9,286 bases of DNA from positions 1 through 9,286 of the forward strand of contig DXDC01000288.1 of NCBI GenBank assembly GCA_019115685.1, read 5' to 3'. The translations under genes were made by a program, and so were the position numbers. Under the pieces are notes generated by a model, which was given only the letters and a program-made list of their open reading frames with translations, searched no databases and was not told where the DNA came from. This document shows positions 1 through 7,120 of this stretch, one piece after another. Source of the DNA: Candidatus Agrococcus pullicola (lineage in GTDB: Bacteria; Actinomycetota; Actinomycetes; Actinomycetales; Microbacteriaceae). How positions within the stretch are numbered: position 1 is the stretch's first letter; each line of letters opens with the position of its first letter.

Positions 1-479
1 CGATCCAAGACGGCGCGTGCCGGTTCGCCGTGGTGGGCGACAACGTGCGCGGACGACATACGGCGACCGACAGAGCCTTGAGGGTAGCCCAGTAACGTCA
101 TGGCCGGGCCGAGGTCCTCGTCGTCGATCGAGGCCAGAACCTGCTTGGCGACGCGTGCCGGGAGCTCGTCGATCAGCGATGTCTGCTCGTCCGGATCCAG
201 TGAGGAGAATACTGTCGCTACCTGTTCGGCGCTGAGACCTCGCACGATGTCCGCCTGCACCGCGGGGTCGAGATCGTCGAACACTTCGATCGAGATGTTC
301 TTCGGCAGGAGCCGGAAGAGTACGACGGAGTCGCCGATCTGCGCGTCGGTCAGGAGCTCCTCGAGCTCGCGAAAGCTCAGTCCGTTCGCAAGCTCGGAGA
401 TCCGACGAAGATCCGGTTCCTGCACGAGTGACCGCAGGCTCTCGGGTGTGAGCCAAGCAGATTCGGACTTCTCCGGCAT
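1..479 (-). CDS. mgtE: Magnesium transporter MgtE, N-terminal part (partial)
   Basis: This is the first 159 residues of a protein that continues past the left edge. My reverse-strand translation begins MPEKSESAWLTPESL and shows the Asp/Glu-rich helical repeats of the MgtE N domain (SLVQEPDLRRISELANGLS, FRLLPKNISIEVFDDLDP, IVRGLSAEQVATVFSSL, LIDELPARVAKQVLASI). It then reads LLGYPQGSVGRRMSS, the conserved junction into the first CBS domain. In the known family, the N and CBS domains sense cytosolic Mg2+ and gate a membrane channel domain, which is outside the window here. The ATG at 479-477 is supported by GAAGGG about 7 bases upstream. The gene is divergent from the SorC-type regulator and has no visible link to the sugar operon, so it is probably a housekeeping neighbour. 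Assignment to MgtE is firm from the domain pattern; the Mg2+ pore itself cannot be seen. Confidence 0.88.
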   Translation of the reverse strand, partial: MPEKSESAWLTPESLRSLVQEPDLRRISELANGLSFRELEELLTDAQIGDSVVLFRLLPKNISIEVFDDLDPAVQADIVRGLSAEQVATVFSSLDPDEQTSLIDELPARVAKQVLASIDDEDLGPAMTLLGYPQGSVGRRMSSAHVVAHHGEPARAVLD

Positions 480-631
480 GTTCACACCCTTCAAACTCGA
501 AATTTCGCATCGGCAGATCCGGGGCGGTTCCGGCCACGCCTCTAGCGTAGCCATCCGCTTGCCGACTCACCTATCAGCGTAGGAATGGTGCGCGCTATAG
601 AATCGCATAGTCAACGAGTAAGGAGCCGGAG
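480..631. promoter_or_regulatory. Divergent mgtE / sorC intergenic region
   Basis: This 152-base gap must carry the start signals of both divergent genes. On the plus strand, AAGGAG at 620-625 lies 6 bases before the regulator's ATG and fixes that start. A TATAGAAT stretch at 596-603 is a possible -10 element, but I find no convincing -35 at the right distance. On the minus strand, a perfect 10-base palindrome CGAAATTTCG (498-507) lies about 20 bases upstream of the mgtE ATG; its role is unknown. I do not see the GTGCA boxes found upstream of srlA and the oxidoreductase, apart from a single GTGCG. I do not recognise an M-box riboswitch, and the space is short for one. Confidence 0.35.
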
Positions 632-1570
632 ATGCCCTCAGCTCGATCGCGAGACATGCTCGTCCGAGCAGCGACGCTGTATTACATGGATGGCCGTTCC
701 CAGGCGGAGGTCGCTACGACCATAGGCGTGTCGAGATCAAATGTCTCGCGAATGCTCACCGACGCGAGACGACTCGGAATCGTCGAAATCACGATTCACG
801 ACGCACAGGGCCGCGCGAACGAGCTCGAGGCCAGGGTGCGCGAGCGTACCGGCATGCAGGACGTCATCGTCGCTCGCGGAACCGATCGCAACCTCGCGCG
901 CGTCGGAGCGCTCGGAGCCGAATGGCTACTCGATCATGCGCCCCGCGATGGCCGTATTTCCGTCTCCTGGGGGGCGTCAGTACAGGCGGTCGTCGATGCG
1001 GTCGAGCCCGGTACGTCGATGCCCGGGCTCGAAATCCTGCCATTGGTCGGGGGACTTTCGACCGTAGACTCCGCGAGCGACGGCAACGTGCTCGTAAGAT
1101 CGCTGGCGACCAGACTGGGGGCCAGACATCGCAGGCTCTACGCGCCGGCGGTAGTCGAATCAGAGCAGCTCAGAGACGGGTTGCTGTCAGAATCCACAAT
1201 CCGTTCTGTTCTCGACGACGCAGCCGGAGGAGACCTCGCGATCGTGGGTGTCGGTGCGGTCGGTGCCGGCGCATCGAAAGCCATTGTCGACTCCGTCTCG
1301 CTCAGCAGCAGCGACCGTCAGGCTTTCGAGCGCTCGGGGGTCGTCGGCGACTGCTGCACCAGGTTCTACGATTCTCAGGGCAGACAGACAGACACTCCCC
1401 TCGACCGCAGAGTTGTGGCGATAGACCTCGAGAACCTCGCGCGGATCCCAACGGTGCTCGCGGTCGCCGCCGGAGCCAGGAAAGCCCAAGCGGTACAGGC
1501 GGGCATCGCAGGGGGGCTTTATGACGTGCTCATCATCGATGAGCCCCTCGCCGAGGCGCTGCTGGACTGA
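632..1570 (+). CDS. SorC-family (sugar-binding) transcriptional regulator
   Basis: A 312-residue protein, the usual length for the SorC/DeoR-like family. Residues about 8-55 form the N-terminal helix-turn-helix: LYYMDGRSQAEVATTIGVS followed by SRSNVSRMLTDARRLGIVEI. The remainder is the phosphosugar-binding domain, with the family signatures VSWGASV (111-117), VVGDCCTRFYDSQG (237-250) and, near the C-terminus, AAGARKAQAVQAGIAGGLYD (279-298) followed by VLIIDE. Family members are cytosolic regulators that bind a phosphorylated sugar or polyol and act as repressor or activator of a nearby catabolic operon. The start is set by AAGGAG 6 bases upstream. The gene converges on the PTS/dehydrogenase operon with only 9 bases between stop codons. 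It is the only DNA-binding regulator in the window and therefore the likely controller of that operon through the GTGCA-type elements. The ligand is unknown. Confidence 0.92.
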   Translation: MPSARSRDMLVRAATLYYMDGRSQAEVATTIGVSRSNVSRMLTDARRLGIVEITIHDAQGRANELEARVRERTGMQDVIVARGTDRNLARVGALGAEWLLDHAPRDGRISVSWGASVQAVVDAVEPGTSMPGLEILPLVGGLSTVDSASDGNVLVRSLATRLGARHRRLYAPAVVESEQLRDGLLSESTIRSVLDDAAGGDLAIVGVGAVGAGASKAIVDSVSLSSSDRQAFERSGVVGDCCTRFYDSQGRQTDTPLDRRVVAIDLENLARIPTVLAVAAGARKAQAVQAGIAGGLYDVLIIDEPLAEALLD

Positions 1571-1579
1571 CCTCCTGAC

Positions 1580-2959
1580 CTACAGCAGCCGAGTCGGATC
1601 GGCGACGATGTCAGCAAGCTCCTGCAGCGCCCGTGCCGCATCCGCACCGTCCGCGACACGATGGTCGACAGTCAGACCCACAGTGCATACCAGCCGTACG
1701 CCGAATGAGCCATCGTCCGCGGCAACAACACGTCGCTCGACCGAACCTGCGCTCAACGCCGTAGCGTGAGGTGGCGTGATGAGCGCATTGAACTGACGCA
1801 CACCCAGGCCCCCCAGGTTCGAAAAGACGGTCGTGCCTCCTGCGAGGTCGTTCGGCTTCAGCGACGACTCACGCGCCTTGGACACTAACCCGACGACGTC
1901 GGTTGCGACATCGGCAAGCGACCGCTGATGCGGATCACGTACGACAGGGGCGACGAGCCCATCCGGCGCGTCGATAGCGAGAGCGACTCCGATGCCGTCG
2001 TCGGGATCGACGCCGCCATCAGCCGCCCAGCGGCCGAGTAGGGCCGGAACTGAGGCGAGCGCTAGTGCCTGTGCGCGAACAAGCACGGCAGTCCAACTTG
2101 CCCCTCCCAGTTCCGTCTTGCGGACTCTGTCGATAGCGCCGAGATCCAGGTCCCTCCACGCCGTAAACTGCGGCACGCCGGCGCTCGCTTCCATTGCTTT
2201 CGCCACCTGCTGCCGCAAGCGTTCACGACGGTTCGCAGGCTTGCGGCGCTTCGGGGCCGCCTCCGCGATCGCTGCCGCAGCTGGATCGGGCTGAGCGGCA
2301 GGGTGAGCCGAAGCAGTGTCGGTCGGTTCGACGTGCACAAGTGCGGCAAGCCGTTGCAAGGCGGACTCGACCTCGCCGAAGGCGCTCTGCACGTCTCCCG
2401 ACTTCTGGCCGGGTGCCGCCGGTGAAACGGATGCAGTGGACGGCGCCGAGGATGCGCTCTGTGCCGTCGCCTCGACATCCGCGAGCCGCCTGGCTCCCCA
2501 GGCGCCCGTGCCCTGCACCGAAGCGAGGTCGATGCCCCTCTCGTTGGCCAGTTTCCTGGCCGCCGGCACGGCCGCCGGCCAATCGTCGGGCGCGGCATCG
2601 GAGGATGACGGCGAAGTGTCCGCCGATGTCCGGGCTTCCGGCGTCGATTCGGGCTCTGCCGGAGTTTCGGTCTCGGACCCGGGCTCGCCGTCGAACAATC
2701 CTCCGAGAAGGTCATCGGACTCCGACTCGATGATGCCGATCGGCGCCCCGACGGCGACCACGTCGTCCGGCTGCGCGAGATGCTCAGCGAGCCTCCCGTC
2801 GTAGGGTGATTCGACCTCCATGTCGACCTTGTCGGTCGTAACCTCCGCAACGGGTTCTCCGGAACGGACTTCATCGCCCGGCTGCTTGAGCCAGACGACC
2901 ATGGTGCCTTCCTCCATGGTCATCGACATCTTGGGCATCGTCAGTTCGAGGCGCTTCAT
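1580..2959 (-). CDS. 2-oxoacid dehydrogenase complex E2 (dihydrolipoamide acyltransferase)
   Basis: A 459-residue E2 core enzyme. Residues 1-78 are a single lipoyl domain with the lipoylated lysine in TTDKVDMEV (Lys44). An acidic Ser/Pro/Glu-rich linker follows (about 79-128). The peripheral subunit-binding domain is at about 131-164 (PAARKLANERGIDLASVQGT). A second Ala/Pro linker leads to the catalytic domain (about 225-459), which has FSNLGGLGVRQFNALITPP and the active-site motif DHRVADG (His433, Asp437). In the family it moves an acyl group from E1 to CoA on a swinging lipoyl arm. I chose the ATG at 2959: it sits 5 bases after AAGGAG and overlaps the E1 beta TGA by one base (TGATG), which suggests coupled translation. 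The GTG at 2965 nearly abuts that Shine-Dalgarno. It is the last gene of the operon. The acyl group (acetyl or other) cannot be read from the sequence. Confidence 0.93.
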   Translation of the reverse strand: MKRLELTMPKMSMTMEEGTMVVWLKQPGDEVRSGEPVAEVTTDKVDMEVESPYDGRLAEHLAQPDDVVAVGAPIGIIESESDDLLGGLFDGEPGSETETPAEPESTPEARTSADTSPSSSDAAPDDWPAAVPAARKLANERGIDLASVQGTGAWGARRLADVEATAQSASSAPSTASVSPAAPGQKSGDVQSAFGEVESALQRLAALVHVEPTDTASAHPAAQPDPAAAAIAEAAPKRRKPANRRERLRQQVAKAMEASAGVPQFTAWRDLDLGAIDRVRKTELGGASWTAVLVRAQALALASVPALLGRWAADGGVDPDDGIGVALAIDAPDGLVAPVVRDPHQRSLADVATDVVGLVSKARESSLKPNDLAGGTTVFSNLGGLGVRQFNALITPPHATALSAGSVERRVVAADDGSFGVRLVCTVGLTVDHRVADGADAARALQELADIVADPTRLL

Positions 2960-3951
2960 CACCACTCCTTCACGAGGGAGGAGGCTTCGCGCACGATGTC
3001 TTCGATCTGCGGCACCGCGGCCCGCTCGAGCTGCGGTGCGTAGGGGATGGGGACATCGAGTCCGCAGAGCCTGCGAACAGGTGCCTTGAGGTGAACGAAC
3101 GCCTCGCCCTCTGCGATCAGCGCCGAGACCTCCGACATGAAGCCGAGAGTCTTGACCGCCTCCTGGACGAGCAGCACTCGTCCGGTGCGCGTCACCTCGG
3201 CCAGGATGGTGTCGGTATCGAGCGGCTTCAGCGTTCGGGGGTCGACTACGGTCGCATCGATGCCCTGAGCTTCGAGCTGCTCCGCCGCCTCCAGTGCTCT
3301 CGAGACCATGACACCTGTTGCGACGATCGTAAGGTCGTTGCCGCTCCTGCGTACCTCGGCTTTGCCGATCGGTGTGCGGACATCAGCCCCGGTGCGCACC
3401 TCCCCGCTCGTCTTGTAGAGGAGCTTGTGCTCAAGCACAACAACGGGATTCGGGTCGTCGATCGCGGACAGCAGCAGTCCCTTGGCATCGTCCGCGGTCG
3501 CCGGCATGACGACCTTGAGACCCGGGATGTGCGTGAACCAGGCCTCGAGCGATTGCGAGTGCTGCGCCGCCGCACCCGTGCCGGAACCGCCCGGGGCCCG
3601 GATGACCATAGGCACCGACACTTCCCCGCCGAGCATGAAGTGGATCTTCGCCGCTTGATTAGCGATCTGGTCCATAGCCTGCGCCGTGAAGTCGGAGAAC
3701 TGGATCTCGACGATGGGTCGCATGCCCGTGAGCGCCGCGCCTACACCCGCGCCGACGATGCCCAGTTCCGAAATCGTCGTGTCGCGAACACGATCGGCGC
3801 CGATCTCGTGCACGAGGTCGCCGGTGACGCCGAAGGCTCCTCCGTAGACGCCGACGTCTTCACCCATGAGGAAGACGCTTTCGTCGGCCAGCATCGCCTG
3901 CCGCATCCCATCGCGAACGGCCTCGGCGTATGTCATTTCGGTCTTGGTCAT
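2959..3951 (-). CDS. 2-oxoacid dehydrogenase E1 component, beta subunit
   Basis: A 330-residue protein, full length for an E1 beta subunit of the pyruvate/acetoin/branched-chain type. The N-terminal pyrimidine-binding region carries [19 protein letters not shown] (28-46) and the segment [16 protein letters not shown] with Glu62, the residue that activates thiamine diphosphate in this family. [20 protein letters not shown] (130-149) includes His131 of the active site. The C-terminal transketolase-like domain contains [22 protein letters not shown] and [20 protein letters not shown]. With E1 alpha it forms the alpha2-beta2 decarboxylase that loads the E2 lipoyl group. The ATG at 3951 overlaps the E1 alpha stop (ATGA, 4 bases), and GGAGG lies 7 bases upstream. 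The PIPYAPQLE ending resembles pyruvate and acetoin enzymes about equally, so the substrate is left open. Confidence 0.94.
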   Translation of the reverse strand: MTKTEMTYAEAVRDGMRQAMLADESVFLMGEDVGVYGGAFGVTGDLVHEIGADRVRDTTISELGIVGAGVGAALTGMRPIVEIQFSDFTAQAMDQIANQAAKIHFMLGGEVSVPMVIRAPGGSGTGAAAQHSQSLEAWFTHIPGLKVVMPATADDAKGLLLSAIDDPNPVVVLEHKLLYKTSGEVRTGADVRTPIGKAEVRRSGNDLTIVATGVMVSRALEAAEQLEAQGIDATVVDPRTLKPLDTDTILAEVTRTGRVLLVQEAVKTLGFMSEVSALIAEGEAFVHLKAPVRRLCGLDVPIPYAPQLERAAVPQIEDIVREASSLVKEW

Positions 3952-4931
3952 CGGTCTGCCTCCGCGTATACGGCGTCCAACAGGTCATCGGCGCTCGCAT
4001 CGGCGCCCTTGGTCGCCTCGACAACCGCGTCTCGCAGCGCACTGCGTACTCGATCGTGGACGCCGTCTATCCTTTCCTGATCCAGTGCTCCGGCCTTGAG
4101 CGCTTCATCCTCGAATCGTCCGATCGGGTCCTTCGTGCGCCACTCGTCTATCTCTTCACGAGTTCTGTACAGGTTCTTGTCGCTCTTCGAGTGTCCGCGC
4201 CAGCGATAGGTGTTCGCGACGATGAAGCTCGGCCCTCCGCCGGTTCGCGCTCTGGTCACCGCCTCGTCGACCGCGTCGTACACGGCCTGTACGTCGTTGC
4301 CGTCCACATCGACCCCTGGCATGCCGTAGCCCTTCGCTCTGTCGGAGAGTTGTTCGAGCCTGAATGCCTGCTTCGACGACATGGACATGCCGTAGAGGTT
4401 GTTCTCGCAGAGATACACGACGGGCAGCTGCCACATGACAGCGAGCACAACGCCCTCGTGCCACGCGCCCTCGCCCATCGCACCGTCACCGTGGTAGCAA
4501 ACGGCGACTTGATCGGTGCCCCGCATCTGGGCGGACAGAGCGGCCCCGGTAGCGATCGGTACGCCCCCTGCCACGATGCCGTTGGCACCGAGATTGCCCG
4601 TCTTCGTATCCGCAATATGCATCGAGCCACCGTGCCCGCGCGCGTAGCCCGACTCCTTCGCGAGCAGCTCCGCCATCATGCGCGTGAGGTCAGCGCCCTT
4701 CGCGATGGCGTGCCCGTGGCCACGGTGGGTCGATGTGATCGCGTCGTCCTGCCTTAGCGCGAGCGTAGCGCCCGCGGGGACGGCCTCCTGCCCGATCGAG
4801 AGGTGCATGGTGCCGTGCATCATGCCCCGGCCGTACAAATCCTCGACGGCCTCCTCGAATCTGCGGATGCGCCATAGGGTCTCGAGAGTCGATTCCGCTA
4901 CCTCGGGGTTCTCGACGATTTCCATTGCCAT
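3948..4931 (-). CDS. 2-oxoacid dehydrogenase E1 component, alpha subunit
   Basis: A 327-residue thiamine-diphosphate-binding subunit. The cofactor motif runs from [13 protein letters not shown] (148-160) to ENN (176-178), the GDG-X(about 25)-N pattern that holds Mg2+ and diphosphate. [19 protein letters not shown] (42-60), THRGHGH (68-74), [10 protein letters not shown] (97-106) and [11 protein letters not shown] (241-251) are the family's other active-site and phosphorylation-loop segments. The enzyme decarboxylates a 2-oxoacid, or cleaves acetoin in the AcoAB subgroup, and hands the two-carbon or longer unit to E2. The short length (about 325 rather than 360-400 residues) and the THRGHGH and GHGGSMH motifs fit the acetoin/pyruvate AcoA-like group better than branched-chain E1 alpha, but this is not decisive. 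The ATG at 4931 follows GGAAGG by 4 bases and lies 9 bases after the oxidoreductase stop. A second in-frame ATG at 4925 is possible. Confidence 0.93.
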   Translation of the reverse strand: MAMEIVENPEVAESTLETLWRIRRFEEAVEDLYGRGMMHGTMHLSIGQEAVPAGATLALRQDDAITSTHRGHGHAIAKGADLTRMMAELLAKESGYARGHGGSMHIADTKTGNLGANGIVAGGVPIATGAALSAQMRGTDQVAVCYHGDGAMGEGAWHEGVVLAVMWQLPVVYLCENNLYGMSMSSKQAFRLEQLSDRAKGYGMPGVDVDGNDVQAVYDAVDEAVTRARTGGGPSFIVANTYRWRGHSKSDKNLYRTREEIDEWRTKDPIGRFEDEALKAGALDQERIDGVHDRVRSALRDAVVEATKGADASADDLLDAVYAEADR

Positions 4932-4940
4932 TTTGCCTTC

Positions 4941-6263
4941 CTATCGCTCGACCAGTTCACGGACGGCGTCCAAGTCGAGCCCGGCGTCTCCCATCGCGTC
5001 CTGCAGACGACGCAGGCGTACGATCACCTGTGAGTCGTCGAGCTCGACGTCTTCATATCGGACCGGCTCGCCCTCGGGGACGTCCCGCACGAGCGTCGCG
5101 CCTGCAGCTAAGCCGATGGGCAGCTCGTTCGAGGTCGCCGCATCTTCAGCAGGCACGGCGTCTCCGTAAACGGTGAAGCCCCCGATGCCGTCGATTCGAT
5201 CACCGACGGCGAGCGCACGTTTCGCGATCGCCGAGACCTCGGCGCGCCAGGCTACCGGCTGCAACGATGCGTCCCCGTCGATGATCGCCTCGGCAATGGA
5301 CAGCGGCGCTTCGATGCTCGCAAGGTGGTAAGGGCGGTAGAGCGCGAAGTACGGACCGTCGCCGAGCTTCAGATAGCGGAGTTCCTCGCTCACAACCTCG
5401 CTGTCCGATCGGACGATCACGAACACACCCGGGGCCACATCGCCGGTGCAGTAGTCGACGACGCCGGTTCGATCCAGGATGCCGCCCGTTTCCTGCGGGC
5501 TGAATACCTCGGCGAGGGTCTCGACAGTCGCCTCTGGGCCGATCATCGAGCGCTGCGTGAGCTCCATATCTGCAGCATTCGCAAGCGCTGCCATCTCGAT
5601 CATGGTCTTCGTGCCGTCGACGAAGGAACAGAGCATCTTCGGGTTCATACCCTTTGCCGCTGCCTCATCGATCAGGTCATCGGGAGTATCGCCCTGACGC
5701 AGCGGGTTGTTCTTGCCCTTGCCCGCCATCACGACCTCGAGCCCGAGATCTTCTGCGAACTCGATCAGCTTGAGGCATTCAACGGGCTCATCGCCCCGGC
5801 AGACTGTGTACACCCTGCCTTCGGACTCGGCGAGCGCAGCGAGCGCGAGGCCGACGGTGACATCCGCTTCGACGGTCATGAGAGCGACGTCCTTGCCAGC
5901 GGTGAGCGCCGAGAGCGCGACTCGCGTCGCGACCTCGGGCACACCGGAGCACTCGACGACGATATCGACGGGAAGAGCTGTCAATACGTCGATGTCTGCG
6001 ACGGCGGCGTGACCGCCCGCATCGATGACCTCAGCCAGCGCCGAGATTTCTCCCCCAACGGTGACGTCTTGTATACCTGCGTTGGTTAGTGCGGTCTCCG
6101 CACGATCAATCGCGACATCGGCCACAACGCTGACCGTGACCCCCGTTTGCCGCGCGAGCTGCGCGACGAAGCCCGATCCCATCTGGCCCGCACCGACGAG
6201 GCCCACTCTGACCGGCCGTCCGGTCCGCTCCTGTCGTTCCCGGAGTTTCCTCGTGTAACCCAC
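4941..6263 (-). CDS. COG4091-type NAD(P)-binding oxidoreductase with C-terminal SAF domain
   Basis: A 440-residue protein of the family often named 'predicted homoserine dehydrogenase' or 'SAF domain protein'. Residues about 17-140 are a Rossmann fold with GAGQMG (24-29). The middle region has the family blocks GKGKNNPL (181-188), CSFVDGTKTMIEM (212-224) and GDGPYFALYRPYHLASIE (301-318). Residues about 337-415 form a SAF-like domain (AKRALAVGDRIDGIGG, ELPIGLAAGATLVRDVPEGE). Homology implies NAD(P)-dependent oxidation of an alcohol or aldehyde. Homoserine is not supported as substrate: the neighbours are PTS genes and a 2-oxoacid dehydrogenase. I chose GTG at 6263 because GAGGAG lies 6 bases upstream. 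An earlier in-frame GTG at 6287 would place that Shine-Dalgarno inside the gene and adds eight residues not seen in the conserved fold. The gene takes the place where a sorbitol-6-phosphate dehydrogenase would be expected. Confidence 0.85.
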   Translation of the reverse strand: MGYTRKLRERQERTGRPVRVGLVGAGQMGSGFVAQLARQTGVTVSVVADVAIDRAETALTNAGIQDVTVGGEISALAEVIDAGGHAAVADIDVLTALPVDIVVECSGVPEVATRVALSALTAGKDVALMTVEADVTVGLALAALAESEGRVYTVCRGDEPVECLKLIEFAEDLGLEVVMAGKGKNNPLRQGDTPDDLIDEAAAKGMNPKMLCSFVDGTKTMIEMAALANAADMELTQRSMIGPEATVETLAEVFSPQETGGILDRTGVVDYCTGDVAPGVFVIVRSDSEVVSEELRYLKLGDGPYFALYRPYHLASIEAPLSIAEAIIDGDASLQPVAWRAEVSAIAKRALAVGDRIDGIGGFTVYGDAVPAEDAATSNELPIGLAAGATLVRDVPEGEPVRYEDVELDDSQVIVRLRRLQDAMGDAGLDLDAVRELVER

Positions 6264-6279
6264 CCAATTCTCCTCACAT

Positions 6280-6327
6280 ATGTGCACATCGTTTGCACCT
6301 TATTGCACTTTAGCATGCTGCAAGTGC
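6280..6327 (-). promoter_or_regulatory. Cluster of GTGCA boxes upstream of the oxidoreductase (candidate operator)
   Basis: The 74-base gap between gutM and the oxidoreductase contains several copies of a GTGCA(A) box. Read on the minus strand, GTGCAA begins at 6308, GTGCAA at 6298 and GTGCAC at 6287, so the spacing is 10 and 11 bases, about one helical turn. The last copy lies in a perfect 10-base palindrome ATGTGCACAT (6280-6289). A fourth half-site makes an inverted pair, GCACTT (6305-6310) with AAGTGC (6322-6327), around GCATGC. The element at 6288-6308 matches one upstream of srlA at 17 of 21 positions. TAAAGT (6312-6307) could be a -10, but no good -35 is visible. I infer an operator and possibly an internal promoter; the bound protein is most simply the SorC-type regulator. 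Confidence 0.5.
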
Positions 6328-6337
6328 GTTCCTTTGG

Positions 6338-6742
6338 CTAGCCTCGCTTGCGAGGTGCGCGCTTGCGCTGCGCCTGCAGACGGCGAAACTCAGCCTCGGC
6401 GGCTTCCACCGCCTTAATAACGGCCGCGTCGGATTCGCGAAACGCCACAGACCCCAGGTTCCCCTCGAGGCTCTCGCGCCTCCGCAACCGTGACAGCGCG
6501 GAGATTCCCCGCATGGCCCTTGCCTCGACGATGCGCTCATCGTGCCCGTCGATCACCAGCGCAACCACGGCACCGCGGATGAAACCCTTATGCCGACCCG
6601 AAACAAGAAACGCTCCTTTCCGGTCGGCATGGGCGACTCGCATCGATTCGATGTCTGCGAGCATCCTGCGATACTGAAACACGCTCGTGAGCCCAACCAG
6701 GCCGAGAGCGCCTATCAGTATGAGCGCGAACCCCCAGTCCAT
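6338..6742 (-). CDS. gutM: GutM family protein (glucitol operon activator-like)
   Basis: A 134-residue protein with one N-terminal membrane segment (residues about 3-23, WGFALILIGALGLVGLTSVF). It is followed by the GutM core: SGRHKGFIRGAVVALVIDGH, then ERIVEARAMRGISALSRLR. These align by eye with the GRFKPRVVVAIALDD and RIVDTLFMKGLTVFAR segments of E. coli GutM (SrlM). E. coli GutM is about 119 residues; this one has an extra basic tail (AQRKRAPRKRG). In E. coli GutM is reported as an activator of the glucitol operon, although it has no classical DNA-binding domain; how it works here is not evident. The ATG at 6742 overlaps the srlB stop (TAATG), with GGAG 6 bases upstream. Its presence supports the glucitol-type identity of the PTS genes. 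Confidence 0.82.
   Translation of the reverse strand: MDWGFALILIGALGLVGLTSVFQYRRMLADIESMRVAHADRKGAFLVSGRHKGFIRGAVVALVIDGHDERIVEARAMRGISALSRLRRRESLEGNLGSVAFRESDAAVIKAVEAAEAEFRRLQAQRKRAPRKRG
6342..6355 (-). other. Small hairpin at the 3' end of gutM
   Basis: CCTCG (6342-6346) and CGAGG (6351-6355) can pair around a four-base loop, just before the gutM stop codon at 6340-6338. There is no T-run on the minus strand after it. It could act as a processing or attenuation point inside the operon, or be incidental in GC-rich codons. Confidence 0.2.
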
Positions 6743-7110
6743 TACGCGCTCCGCAGCGAGATTCGGTCTCCGGCCGTCGGTGAACCAAGCGAACCCTCAG
6801 CGACAACCGCACCGGGAAGCAGGTTCTGATCCGGGTCGAGGTATACGACGATGTGACCGAGTGTCCGAAGATTCTCACCCGCAATCTCACCGACTCCGGT
6901 CACCGTCGCCTCCTTCTCGCCGATAGCGATGGTGTCGCCGGGCCTGGGGTCACGCGCATCTTCAGACCAGCCCTCGTGCACGACACTCACCTCGGCCAGC
7001 GCATCGGGGCAGGGTGCCCCGAACAGAATGAAGACACCGGCCTCAAACATGTCCGTGGCATCCTTACCGATGCTCGTCACCGTCGACGTGAAGTATTCAC
7101 CCATTTGCAT
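6742..7110 (-). CDS. srlB: PTS glucitol/sorbitol-type EIIA component
   Basis: A 122-residue cytosolic EIIA, matching the roughly 123-residue E. coli SrlB. FTSTVTSIGKDATDMFEAGV resembles the start of SrlB. SVVHEGW places the probable phosphohistidine at His45 (the His43 region of SrlB). TVTGVGEIAGENLRTLGHIV (from about residue 69) corresponds to the conserved VTAVGSVAEDNLRELGHVTL block. The protein receives phosphate from HPr and passes it to the SrlE EIIB cysteine. The first ATG (7110) is preferred: AGGAG stands 7 bases upstream and overlaps the srlE TAG. An in-frame ATG two codons later (7104) has a weaker AAAGG. The gene is 10 bases from srlE and overlaps gutM by one base. Confidence 0.92.
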   Translation of the reverse strand: MQMGEYFTSTVTSIGKDATDMFEAGVFILFGAPCPDALAEVSVVHEGWSEDARDPRPGDTIAIGEKEATVTGVGEIAGENLRTLGHIVVYLDPDQNLLPGAVVAEGSLGSPTAGDRISLRSA

Positions 7111-7120
7111 CCTTTATCTC

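Noticed and set aside
596..613. CTAT-N8-ATAG repeat near the sorC start as an autoregulatory operator
   Set aside because: The arms are only four bases long and unlike the GTGCA element, so chance is a sufficient explanation.
1571..1579. Terminator between the convergent regulator and E2 genes
   Set aside because: The gap is only 9 bases and shows no inverted repeat; any terminator would have to lie inside a coding region.
2062..2874. A 270-codon minus-strand frame inside the E2 gene
   Set aside because: It is an Arg/Pro/Ser-rich out-of-frame reading of E2, whose lipoyl, binding and catalytic domains are all intact in the true frame.
2960..2965. Upstream GTG start for E2, adding two residues
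   Set aside because: AAGGAG nearly abuts that GTG, while the ATG at 2959 has correct spacing and the common TGATG coupling with E1 beta.
3091..4080. A 329-codon open frame on the plus strand opposite E1 beta
   Set aside because: It is antisense to a clearly conserved E1 beta gene, its product is rich in Arg/His/Asp with no recognisable domain, and no Shine-Dalgarno is evident. It is a shadow of high-GC codon use.
3930..4757. A 275-codon plus-strand open frame opposite E1 alpha
   Set aside because: It lies antisense to intact E1 alpha and has no family motif. A similar shadow at 5325-6089 opposite the oxidoreductase is rejected for the same reason.
6264..6287. Upstream GTG start for the oxidoreductase
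   Set aside because: It would put GAGGAG inside the coding region and start within the GTGCAC operator palindrome. The GTG at 6263 has ideal spacing.
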